Source: Cheilinus undulatus (lineage: Eukaryota > Chordata > Actinopteri > Labriformes > Labridae). From it: DNA of 64,000 bases. Below, in pieces: positions 25,101-37,700 of this stretch. The notes beneath the pieces are model-generated. The model had not been told where the DNA came from and ran no database searches. It saw only the letters and a list, made by a program, of their open reading frames with translations. How positions within the stretch are numbered: the first letter of the stretch is position 1; every line of letters starts with the position of its first letter. Location: assembly GCF_018320785.1 (NCBI RefSeq), contig NC_054866.1, positions 28,001,000 through 28,064,999 on the forward strand, in the 5' to 3' direction. The position numbers and the translations under genes were made by a program.

Positions 25101-28100
25101 ACTGTTTATAATTGTGCTAATCAATTCACACACATGAGCACATGTAATCTATTCACTAAGACATTGTGTAAGTCTGTTGCTCTTACTGTAGGATTCTTGT
25201 GCATTACTCCGTGGGAAGATTTGTTTGACTCTGTTGAAGTGAAAGCATGTTACTGACTGAAAAAGGATGATTTTTGTGGTCCTCTCATCAGGTTATGCTG
25301 CCACCTGTATGAGGTTCCAGTGTACTACAGAACTAAGTGGACAAAAAATAAACAAAGCTGCTACAACAAACATAAAATATGATCCATGTCTGCAGATCTC
25401 ACTCAATGATCAGTATCAGCAGGAAAGAAAGATCTGTTTCGGGCATCTCTAATTAGACTATTAGGTTAATTGTTACGGAAACTTGGATACAATAAAATCT
25501 GCTCCTGTCATTGCTCTTACTGAAGTTGCTGTGGTTGTTAAGGTCAGGAAAACAGCTGTGTGCTTCCACCTTACTTCTTCTCGACACCCCTGCCAGCATA
25601 GCTCACTGTCCTAAAGCATCCCAAGAGTCACTTTTATCTATCGTTGACTCTTGCATGGGCAGATTTTCAAATGTAATAAGTGGGAAGGTCTGACTTATAT
25701 GAAACCAAGATTTAAGATGACATCTTAATTACAGTCAGATTCGGTCTGTTTCTTTGGTTCTGTTGAGAATGAATGAAAGCTTAACCCCAAACCTCTCCTC
25801 TTCTTCAAGTATCCCTGCCCTACTTTGTAAGACCAGATGATTGCTCTTGCCACATTTCAGCTCTTTCTCTTCAGACTCTCTTTTCCTGTTTTATGGCTCT
25901 AATAGGATCAATCAACCGTAACCTGATTCTCATCTCCACTCTCCTCTTTCCCCTCCACTTCACATCTTCGTCAATGGTCTGGGAAAGCCCTGTAACATGG
26001 GATGTGGTTTAATAAGATAACTCCATTAAACATATACTGATCAGTTTCCCTGGTACAAGTTTGGCTGCTGAGAAAGCAAGACACAATGTCAAGCCAGAGG
26101 AGATTCTGAACAATGATCTCTCTCTGTTCTCCACTCATATTTCTGAGATTGTTTTATTAGCAATATTCAGATTGGCTTGGTTTTATAAATGAGGATAGAG
26201 ACAGTCTTATCTTAATAATCTTAGATAATACATTTTCATTTCCTGATTTGTAATGCAAATACAGAAAAGAAAAAGCTGAAATAAACAACCATGTTCATTT
26301 GACCTTTTCCTGTTGTCTAACATTAAATGTCTCAAGACAACTTGAAATAATGTTTGAATGTTCCTTGGAGATATGATACAATGCTAGAGAAATTGAGCTT
26401 CAATCTTCTAAAGCATCATTAATTCACTGACTTAAGAGGTGTAGCAGTGTTAGCAATACTTCACTCTATGTAAAGTTCTACCTCTGAGTCCTGAACTTCC
26501 ACTGATAATCTGTCCTTATTGTACTTCTCAATAAAGCACTCTGTTATTTGTAAGTTTGTTGAAATTCTATGCATGATAATGTCCTCAAGGCATTGGTGTT
26601 TTTCTCAATTTTTTGCAACATTAGGACATAAGCAAGTGGTTTTCGAACTTTTTGGCCAAAGGCACACTTAAACAGGCCTCAGGCAAAAAAAAAAATTCAA
26701 CCCTTAAACAAGGTACACCAGACTGAATGCATATCCCCTATTCAAGTACACATACTGTAAAATTCATGTAAAAAAATCTGCTATTTTTTTCTTGTAGAAA
26801 TGTCTTAATTCACAAAAATAGCCACAGATATGCAGGTTTAATTCCATACAACTGTATCAAACCTTGGGAGTCCATGATCACGCCAGCATGTCGTTATCAT
26901 GTGCTTTTTTTGGTATGTGACAGGATGCAAACAAAGCCATATTTTGCATTGCAATGAATTTGATAAAAAAATATACACATAGGGGACAGTGTTCCATACT
27001 GTACTGTACTTGAGAGACAAGCATAAACCACACCGTGTCAAATGACATAAAGCATGTTTGAGACAAAGAGGCCTACGACGAGTAATAATTGAGGCATTAT
27101 TATGTCAAATGGCTGAAACAGGAAACACAGTCAGCCGAAGACAGAATCAATCAGACTGCTTAGTATTTCAGGAAATTATCCTCAAGCCTCAGAAATGTTA
27201 AAAGCTCTTCTGCAGTTTATTTTTGTTATGTTGCAGCGTGGGTTTTATAGTGTGTATGTGCCCTGCTGACATCCAATTTTACTCTCTATGCAGGGTATCT
27301 CACACACATATCTTTCTCCCACACACATAAAGAGATTTCACAAACTTTAGCGCCTCATGAGCTCCAAAGTCAGCCAAATGATACCAGGACATTAGTGAGA
27401 TTCCTGGCAGAACATGGTTTGACCTACTGTGTCGTGATGAAAAGTCTACCTAATTTCCAAAAGGCCAAAGTTACCACATTATGTAACAGAGCAGAGAATG
27501 TGTATGCAATTTTTGTGAAGTTCACATCATATTGCAAAATAACTAAGTCTTCTCCCTTTAATAAACCAGCAGATTTTAATGTGATCTACATTTCACTCTC
27601 TCTTAAACTGTACACCAAGTTCAAGATTGATGAAGCTGCTCCCTGAAAACACAATTCCCATCTGCTAGAGTCACAGCATACAGAGATAAAGTGCAAAAAG
27701 GTGCAAGAGGACACAGCCATAACAAAAGTGAGCTGCTGCTCTATCAAACCACTGTAAAGTTATCCCAGCTTTTATGTGGGGATAGAATTTACCACTCTTA
27801 ACTGCTGGGATCAACAGAATCCCCGAGAGGAGATGCATCTATAAATTCTATTGACTCCATTCTAACTTGAAAACAAGCAAATTCCGTCAGTTTCCTCGCA
27901 ATCTCAACTTATGTAGCCTGTTAGCTTGGGATGAAAACCCTGGTTTTCCTGTCATAAGGAGTTTTGTTTAATTGTGGTTTGGCATCTGGACTTATTATTT
28001 TTGTGACGTCAGGATAAAACTGCCAGGTTCTCCATTAAAACGATTGATTTTTGTCATTATCTCAAAATTAAAAAGTCAGTTTTCATGTCCTGATGGGATC

Positions 28101-31100
28101 ATTGCAACCTAGAAAACAACAAGGGGCTGGTAACTGTGAAAGGCCAGACTCCAACATGCCATGCTGCCATTGCCCCAACTGAGATACGTTAAGCTTATTT
28201 CTATGATTGTTTTGTTCTTTTGCAACCCTGGGGATATGACTTGAATGTACAGGTCACTACTTGTCCACGAGAGTGTTTTGGAGTTGTTAGATTGTGTATT
28301 TGATGAGTTTGATGAAGGAAAGCAAAAATTCCGTCTGCTAACATAGCGTTCGCGGTGCAGCTGGTTTAACAGTCCCCCCAGATCTAGAAACAGCTTGCAC
28401 CGACAACTAAAGGAAACGGATCTATTATTAAGACTATAAGAATTATGGCCATGGGCGAATGTGCCAAAATGTTGAAGTATCCCTTTAAGTAAGTCTTTAG
28501 CAAAGACACTCTTTATCATAGGAAAAAAGTAGTGCATGCATGTTTGCTTAGGGCACTGGGGTCCAGGCCCCTAGGGATCTCAGGGGGGGCAAGGCCTCTG
28601 TATGCACTGATGCCAAAATTGGTAGGAATGCACAATATTGAGTTTTTGCAAATATCCAATATACCAATATTTTAAAAATGTATTTCACTCCTTTTACCAA
28701 TGTCGATTCGAGCATGTAGTTCAAACCTAAAATTTCAGTCCTGGAAATAAACTTTCAAGTTAAAGGAATGAAGATGAACAAAGAAAAGACTGCAGCTGAC
28801 GAAGATCTGTTGGTCCTGCCATAGACTCTACAAAATTTTTCATATATATGGCCAATATTTAGAGCCGATGTATCAGTTGTAACGGTCACAAATGTTTATA
28901 TCTGCAGCTATAGATATCTAACTTTGTAAGTTAATATCTGCTAATATTGATATCATGCTGTTAATATTGTGTCTCCATGATAATTCAATTTGCATACATC
29001 AAATCAATTATTACGATAAAGCACTTACTAGCTAGCTTATACAAAGGTCTTTTGAAAGAACCATGTGTAGACCCTGTTTTTTGTTGGAAAGGTATTAATT
29101 AGGGCTGTCAGAGTTAACGCATTAATATTGCGTTAACTTAAATTAATTTAAATGGCACTAATTTTATTACGTGTGTTCTGTGTGACCCTTGACCCATCCC
29201 GTAGTTTGCTAGATCAGGAAGTGGCACCGTTGTAATGCAGTACAAGCGAGCAGAACAGGATGCAGGACAAAGACTTTTGAATGGCAGGTTCAGCTTTCAG
29301 ATCATGCCAGATAAGACTCAAGTTATTTGCTCTTACTGTCAACATGAAATGAGTTATCAGGAATTCGTAGAGTCTTAAATAGCCCGTGTCACTCACTGGC
29401 CGAGCACACCGCTAATGCAGAGAGCCGTCCCCTTAGCCATGCTGGATTGTTTACATCAGAGACACTCAGACAACTCTACAGGGATGGACTCGTTGATCAT
29501 GAAGAATGAAAAGATGGTTACACCTTAAAAGTTCTCCACTGAGACTTCTTTGAGACTTTGTGTGTTCATGAGTTTTGAATAGCAGCTTCAAATTTGTGTT
29601 TATTGACATCAGTCCAGTAAATCTACCAGACTGATGACAGTAATTTCTTACTGTCAGCATTTTATTTTACATTTGGGCATTTTTTAGTTTGAAAATAAAA
29701 TGATGATAAATAATAGCAGACATTTTTTAAGTAATCACTTGCTTTTTCTGTTGAGTAGGGCAGATGTTTCCACCTTACTCACCTCTGACCACATCAGAAC
29801 AGTGAAACACCATTAGATGTGTCTGTGCCTTACTGAGAAATAGTCCTGTATGGTACATTTAAAATAGATGAAGAAAGTGTGATAAATTAGCGATTCATCT
29901 TGAGTTAACTATGACTTTGTGCGATTACTCGCAATTAAAAATTTTAATCTATTGACAGCCCTAGTATTAATATAACTCTTTAAATTGGTGGTAATTTTGT
30001 CAGCAAGGTATCCCTTTTATTAGTGAGAGTCCATTGGAGGCTCAGCTTTTCTTAGATACATGTAAAGCCGGCTACATGGAAAATAATTGGGAGCCACTAG
30101 CTTAGGGCTTCAACAGGGATCCACTGAAATATCCTTGATAGCTTCAAATGTGTCATAAAATAGAGATGTGCACTTACTTTCTCAGATGCTCATGCTCCTT
30201 CAGAAACAGCTCTGTTCGTCTGTTGTTGACCCCCGAGCCACTCTTGTATGTCCTAAAGAGGAAAAAACATAACAAGGAAAAACAAAACAGTCTTAAGTGT
30301 TGCCAAGACATGAACTATTCATAAAGCCTGACACAATATTCAACAACAGTGACAAGATGGTAATTTATGCATTTAGGTGCTGAAAAAAAATTACCATATT
30401 CAGTCAACCAAAGTCAAAAAATGCAACCTCCTAAAACTCCACATAAAGCCCCTCACAACAAGCTGACAGTGAAGAGACAGTCTACTGTCTTCAGGCTGAG
30501 CATTAGCTGTAGCTTTAAGAGTAAATCTTTCACTGATGATACGTGTCAGCACACCACCACCTTTTCCCTCTCTTTACCTGTTCGATTTTTGTCTAAGCAC
30601 GTGCTTCAAAGTCACTTGTCCCTGTGAACTTTAGTGGTCCACTGGCATTGATCATGCTTGCCAAGTTACTCATACTGCCAAGATTTTTTGCTTAATTTCT
30701 TTATATCTCTAGTTCACTGTGGCTACTTCTTTCCTGTGGGATATTTTATGTGATCAGTTGATAAAAAGCAGACAAAACTGCTGCATGGACCGGTTTGATC
30801 AAATATCTAATGGTACCGATACCACTGCTTCCCCAGTATGTATTTTACAGTAAAAGCCTTCTTGTGGTTCACCAATGGAAAGCTTTTAATGTGAAGCAGG
30901 CAGCAGGAAATCGCCTTGCATTATCGGTAACTTGACACAGGAAATAAAAACTTGTATGGTCAAAGCAGAGAAGATCAGATCTGACTGCTATCAGCTGGTA
31001 GAAAGCCAGAGAAGCTTCTATCTGAAACAACCAAGGTTCTTAAGTGTTGTCTTTCTGTGGTCACAAATAAGTACTTTACTGCAACGACACATATGTGGGG

Positions 31101-34100
31101 CAAGAGATAGTTATCCTATTGCCAGGCAGAATTATAAATGCCATAATTCCCCACTTTAATAGTACTTCCAGCATTAAGGATGGGACAAAGAATTATTGAT
31201 ACAACAAGATACAACATTATACTGTTGTCCTGGCTACTGTGTTACAATTGTTGTACTGCTGGTGCCAAAAAAAAACCAATATCTTTGAATCTTTAACATG
31301 GCACTGGAAACAGTTGGACCCACTGTGTCACTACTTTATGACTCCTTACAATGGCACTTTTAATGTAAATACACAGGTAACATGAACAAAATGAACTGGC
31401 CAAAGAAGAACTTAGCAGCAGGGATAAAAGATGAATGCAACAGCACAAAATGCCACATACAGAGTTGGCACAATACAAGAATTTCTAATTTCAGTTTGGT
31501 ACAAGTTAAAATCAAACGATCTTAATAAATTTAGCACAAAAAGTAAGGCAATTTGTGTGTGGTACATTATTTCTTTGTTGTAACAATGCTTCTTGGCAAT
31601 AAATCTTATACCGTTGAAAAGCCTGTTTATTACCCTTTAAAATGGTGCCACATTTGTAAGGAACATGCATTTGTGGGATGAGCAGCAGAGCTGAGTATGT
31701 GGGTTGCACCCATGAAACATTTGCCAAATCTTTTTGAAGTTCTAAGCTCTAAGTTTACTTGTTTTGATACCATGGCAATAAAACACCCAAAACTACAAGA
31801 GTTAGGTGTATGTTTTTTGAATTACCAACCTGCACATGAGGAAGGTTCAAAATAATACGATTTTCCTAAAATGTTTATGACCTACCTTAAATCAAATATT
31901 TACTCTGAATTATCATTAATAAACCAAAAGATGTGTCTGCAGTGAGTCTTCTTTGTCTTTTTCCTATCTTTTTACTTATTTAGGTCATTTTCTATGCGTC
32001 ACTGTTTGTGCAGGGTTGTGAGGCTGTCATCATTTGACAGGTTGGGATGTAATGGGAAACTTTTAGGGACCAGGAGACACTGCTGTCTCTCTCCTCTTCT
32101 CTAATCTGACACTAACATTACCATGGGCACCTCTAAGACATACTTAAGAGATTTGATTAAGTGTATTTGCTGACTCATGAATTAAACAGTTAGCAAGGAT
32201 AGAGAGGTGTTGGTGTGTTTCTAACTTCATTAGAGGGTAACGGCTGTAAAACTATCAGAAAAGAGTATCTTCTCTCTCCATATCCCCGCTATGTTTTAGT
32301 AACAGGACACCAGCACTCACTCTCACTTGGCAGTGTCTCCCTCTCTCTCTCTCTCTCTCTCTCAGCTAACAGTCCTTGGGTTTAAATACAAATGTTAAAT
32401 TTTTGGGGGGTTTTTTCAGAACTTCAGCACTTTCTGTGCTATTGAATGTAACAACAATGGATACTGTATCATTGGAGGCAGTGGTTCTCAACTGGTCAGG
32501 GATCAGGACCCACCACCACCCCCTTAAGAAAATCACGAACCAAAATCTTTTACAAAAAATTACACTCAAAATTTGATTTAAGAAAATTGTTGGCGTTTTA
32601 AACCAAAACAGAACACAACGTAATTGAACAAAGGGATGGGACAAAACAAACTGTACAACAAACAATCTGTAAAAACCACACCATTAAAAGAACTTGCATA
32701 CAGACATCCTATTTTACTCCATTTTCCCCAGCCAGTATGGAAATTTGAAAATTTTGTCTTCATCTTAGGAAAACCAGTCTTGCTGACCAAAGAAAAGGAG
32801 ATAAATTGGCTGAAATCGTAAGACACAGACTAACATTTACTCCTCATAATAGGATAACCAAAAATAAATGTATGAATTTACTGTATATCCACTTCAGGGC
32901 TCCTGTAAATAGACTTCTGGACAGATTGTTTTTGTTTTTCTGGCACACATACTGACCCACTGGGAAGAGACTTGCGGCCCGCTTCTGGGTCCTGACCCAC
33001 CAGTTGAGAACCACTGATGTAAAGCACATGGTATCAAACAAAATTATCAAGTAGCCTATCCAAAGTTTAGACAGCCTCAGTCAGACTGTGGTTAAAAAAG
33101 GTTAATGGATGTAGTTTGCTAAGTAACAATACATGAACAGAACTCAGAATCACTGAATTGTGATTTTACAAGGACCATGTATTTGGTATCTAATTATATT
33201 GTACTGATATTGATTCTACAGTATTGAGAGTTACGCTGCAATTCCCTACCCTATTCAGCATTACATATCAGAGAACACAACCTCTATACTTTTACCACAG
33301 CAGTATTTAGCCCCAGGTTTAAAAGGTGTCAGAAACAAAGAAGCTATAACTGTGCATCAAAGTAGCCAAAGACAAGGGTTTTCTTGTTATACCACTCAGA
33401 GGGCAAACATGTAACACCCTTTTTTGATCACTTAATGCAACTCCAGCCATTAGCGTTCTGTAACATCTGACTCCAAGTGCTCTCCTGGGTCTCTGGTCAT
33501 TTCACACAGCCCCAGTCTCTGTTCTGGTGACAATGAGAAAAAGAGCCGGGGAGGTGGCAAATTTTAGAGTAAGTACACAAATGTGTGCCATAAACATCAA
33601 ACCACACCAAGCTAACTGAGAGCAGCCCAAGAAAAATGGCCCTTCTGCATCCCCAGTGTGCCATCAAAGCCGCTGAATGGAAATGCTATATTCTTCGCAC
33701 ATGCCACAGGGGCTCTGCCTCAAGCCCAAGCCAGCCTCCCCACCAGCAGAACTGATGCGTCTGTGGGGCTACAACTGCCTGTTCTGACAGCCAGCTTCAT
33801 CACTCCTGCAAGGCTTTTTAAAAGGGCATGAATGTAAATCACCAGTTGGCTGTCATTTTTGTTGCTGACATTTAAAATCAAACAGAGGCAGAGAAAGGTG
33901 TGTGCTACAGAGTGTGTCTTTATGAGAACATGTTTTGCTGACCAAGTGAAAGACATTGATACCGTGTTTGACAGGGTTTCATTTTCCTCATTTAGGTGTT
34001 TGCACAAACGAGTCAATGTGCACTATTTCTTTTAATCAGTATGGATTTGTGTGTGCAGCGTAACAGTAACAGTGAAACGGTAGATTGTACAGTGAGGAGC

Positions 34101-34621
34101 CCTGGAGTTACACCTTACCAAGATCACTACTGCCCTCTAGCTGAAGAAAACATTAAAGGTTTAGCTGCAGTAGAAAGGTCCATCATGTATTAATGGCATG
34201 ATTGGCTGTAAATTAAAAAATAAGGTAAAAAAATGTTCAACACTTCAGTACTTTAAGATGTCAAATGTTTTTGAATGATACATTCTCTGTTCTGATTGAT
34301 CAACAGCATCAAAAGTGGCTGAGCTTTATAAGGTGACATCAAAGTACTAGAATCATTGGTTAATCATCAACTGCGCACCTACCTAGCTTCAAATAACATT
34401 CTCTCTCCCCATCAGTCAGGGTTCACATCAGGTCACAGTACAATTTCAGCAGCATCACATCATAAATTACATTATCACTTCAATTGATAATGGTCAGAAA
34501 TGTGTTTCCATGTTTGTTGATCTGTCAAAAGCCTTTGACATAGTTAACCATTCTCTTCTGTTATGCAAGCTTTCTACAGTTGGTGTTGATGAGACTGCAT
34601 ATACCTGGTTTCAAAAAATTG

Positions 34622-34675
<54 letters not shown>

Positions 34676-34687
34676 ATATATATATAT

Positions 34688-34718
<31 letters not shown>

Positions 34719-34719
34719 A

Positions 34720-34787
<68 letters not shown>

Positions 34788-37700
34788 ATATATACATACA
34801 AATATATATAAATATCGCAATATATCGCCCTGCTCATAGTATCGTAGTATATGGCAATAGATTGATATTGGCACCCCTGTATCAGGATATGTACCCTATT
34901 GCCAGATTCTTGCCAATACACACCCCTACGTTTTCCAAGTAAAAGTCCAGAGAAACTACCTTCGTATGTACATAATGCTTTTATTTTGAAAGCTCCCGGC
35001 ATGCTTCCACTATACACTGAATCCAGTCACTTGTAGGGAGTTTTATTGAGGTAAAACAGGAGGAATGACAGAGCTTTGACAGCAGGGAGACAAAACCAAC
35101 ACGCAGCAAACTCACGTCTAGTAGGAAAGCTGTTATGGCAGCAATGGCTGCAAGCAGAAAAAAAATGTCTGAAACAGTGATTCCTGCATAGGAACAGAGA
35201 GAAGCGCTCACAGGGAGCACTGAGGAACTACACACTACCAGCACAGACCAAAACATGGCGGCCTCCTGGGGAGTTTATAAGCTCAAATTTACTCAAACTG
35301 CAGATATCTAGTGAGTTTTTTGATTCAATATACATTTGAGAGATACAAATATCTATCCAACAAGATGAACTTGTCTGATCACGCAGGGTTCTTTTCAAGG
35401 TGGTCAGCAAAGGATTCCCACAGGGATTAATTTTGGGTCTGCTTCTAGTTACATAAAAGATCAATGACATTGCAGGAAAATTAAACTACTGTAAGGTTCA
35501 TCTTTATGCGAATGATACAGTACCGTACTCCTCAATATCCTCACAGTCAAGCTTTGTCCCACTTACAGTCTGATTTTAATGTATTCCAACAAGCGCTCAT
35601 TACTGGTGAGGTAGCGTGAGTGCTGTCTGCAGCAGACCGCAGATGTACAGAAAGGGAAAAGTCCACTTCTGCGTGTCTCCTTTGATACACTTATTTTGCA
35701 TCGCCGTCGCACATTAGATTTATAGTGAAAATAAAAGCTCTCCAAACTTAATGTGGTTCAAGCAGGACAGCTGTTCTCTGTATACCCACCACCCCCTCGC
35801 TCTTGTTATGAAGCTGCACATCACAGGAGCGCCTTTGATAATAAAACTTTGCTCCAGTATTCTGTCTAACCTTTCCATTTATTAAAATCAAATTTGCAAT
35901 AAATAAAAAAATTATAAAGAATCATTATATAATATCATATGCCACATATTTTACCTTATTTAAATCTCATAAGGTGAACAAACTACAAAAATAAACCTTT
36001 TGCCACATTAACAGGCCCCTGTGTAAAGTATGAAGGGCTGATATGGAGCAGAAATATCTGTTGAAGTTCACATGTGTAAATAAGTTTAAGAAAAAAATCT
36101 AAAATGGGAACACAGGCCAAACATTTTGATCATTGTTATAAAGGAATGCAGAAAAAGTCCACATTGGTGCTTTAGAGTGATCTGGGGCTGTGAGGAAATA
36201 AAATGTTTGGTACTGAAAATGTTTGCTGTTTTAAATCAACATGTTTTAACACAAATGTGCATAGTTGTGCTTCAAATTTAAAGGTAATCAGCAGTAATTG
36301 GGTCTTGGTTGTTTTTGTTAAAGAGAAATTTTTATTGAATACAGATACCTGTAGGGGCAGCACAGCGGCACAGCAGCACGGCGGCACAGTGGCCAGCACT
36401 GTTGCCTCACAACAAGAAGGTCGCTGGTTCGCTTCCCGGCCAGGGCCTTTCTGTGCAGAGTTTGCATGTTCTCTCTGTGCACACTCCGGGTATTCCGGCT
36501 TCCTCCCACCACCAAAAACATGCTAATTAGGTTTTCTGGTGACTCTAAATTGCCCGTAGGTGTGTCTGTCAGCCCTGCAACTGACTGGCAACCAGTCCAG
36601 GGTGTACCCCGACGACAGCCGGGATAGGCCCCAGCCCCCCCACAACCCAGAATGGAATAAGCGGTACAGAAAATGGATGGATGGATGGACAGAGACCTGT
36701 CAATAATTTAATTGCAGAAATGCATTTTTTATGTAACTGTGTGAAATTTTTGCATAAAATCACCTGCTATCGATCGTAGGCCCCATATCAAATCAAATCA
36801 AAATTGTATCACGGCAGATTTTGTGATATCAGAAAATATCGTATCGTTGTCCAAAATATCAATATTGTATCACATCGGGACGAAACTGGTGATTTACAAC
36901 CCTAGCTCTCACCTCTTTATCTGTCAAGATGGGCTGTGAAAAGGTCTGCCAATTTTTGTAGTAGGTTCTATTGGTTGAAAAAGTAATCCAGTTCTGAAGT
37001 TCGTGTTGAAGTTGGCAGGATAGACGCTAATTAGCATCTCAGAGCTGGATCACTTTAAAACACCAAGGTTTAGAACCGAATGAGGTAGGACTGCATTTAG
37101 TGTTGCTGCACCCATTATGTGGAATAATTTTTAACTGACTGCTAGATTGCCCTCTTTGGTATCATACATCGTTTTAAAGAGCTTGTGTCTGAACTACATA
37201 AGGAAAGTGACTGCAGCTGCTTTAAATTGTTTTTATTAACCAGGGCATGGGTTTACAAATTGTATGTGTTTGTGAATGTATTTGTATGTTTTTTAATCCT
37301 GTGTTGTGTTGTATTGCTGCAGGGCACCCCTGGAAAAAAGACCTTGGTCTCAGTGGGTTTTCCCCTGTTAAAATAAAGGATAAATAAATAAATAAATAAA
37401 ATATGCTTATGAGATGAATAAATCAATCAAAAACTGCTGGCAAATTCCTACACAGTGTCTAATTTGCACTCATAGATTAGCAGTGTTTTGCTTACAAGCT
37501 TACCTGCAATTTTTCATACTTGAAAACAAGAAAATTCCCTTTATATGGTGCCTTGGGCATTACTTATTGTTACTGTAGTATTGAAACAGTTCTCAATATA
37601 ATTTTATCTTTAGGAGTTTAATATCAAAGTCTAAAAACCTAATATCATGATCAAGGACTCGCTAGAGGGATTATATAAAAATAAGTGGAGGAAAATGTTT

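Larger units (their letters stand above)
17672..30177 (-). other. gosr1 intron 6, repeat-rich, otherwise no genes
   Basis: 12.5 kb intron. It contains the 247-bp repeat pair, an RTE tail, a LINE end, a Tc1 MITE and a hAT element, each listed separately. In the remaining stretches (18.2-19.1, 19.4-20.9, 21.2-23.2, 24.5-28.2 kb) I saw no exon or RNA gene. A C homopolymer run is present at about 23550-23562. Confidence 0.6.
34390..37395 (+). mobile_element. L2-like LINE, interrupted and dead
   Basis: Plus-strand pieces of one non-LTR reverse transcriptase appear in the right order. Around 34.40-34.62 kb is [11 protein letters not shown] then [16 protein letters not shown] (motif A). At 35.38-35.59 kb is the later palm region, with the catalytic Y-A-D-D changed to Y-A-N-D at about 35507-35518. 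At 36.91-37.22 kb is the C-terminal region (L-P-S-L-V-S-Y, F-K-S-L-V-S-E-L). The 3' tail 'ggtctcagtgggttttcccc' plus a (TAAA)n run ends near 37395. Pieces are separated by a TA microsatellite and other repeats. It is antisense to gosr1 in intron 5. Confidence 0.7.

Noticed and set aside
26625..26730. 'gtggttttcgaactttttgg' resembling a hAT end
   Set aside because: No opposite end or target duplication found; too decayed to call.
28109..28537. 142-residue minus frame
   Set aside because: Covers the 247-bp repeat and has no protein family features; the other repeat copy is not open.
34510..34942. Open frames with Tyr-Ile repeats on both strands
   Set aside because: They are translations of the TA microsatellite. 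Only the short LINE segment at the start of the plus frame is protein-derived.
36354..36470. Possible tRNA gene from the B-box in the SINE head
   Set aside because: No complete cloverleaf and it continues into a known SINE body and (ATGG)n tail.
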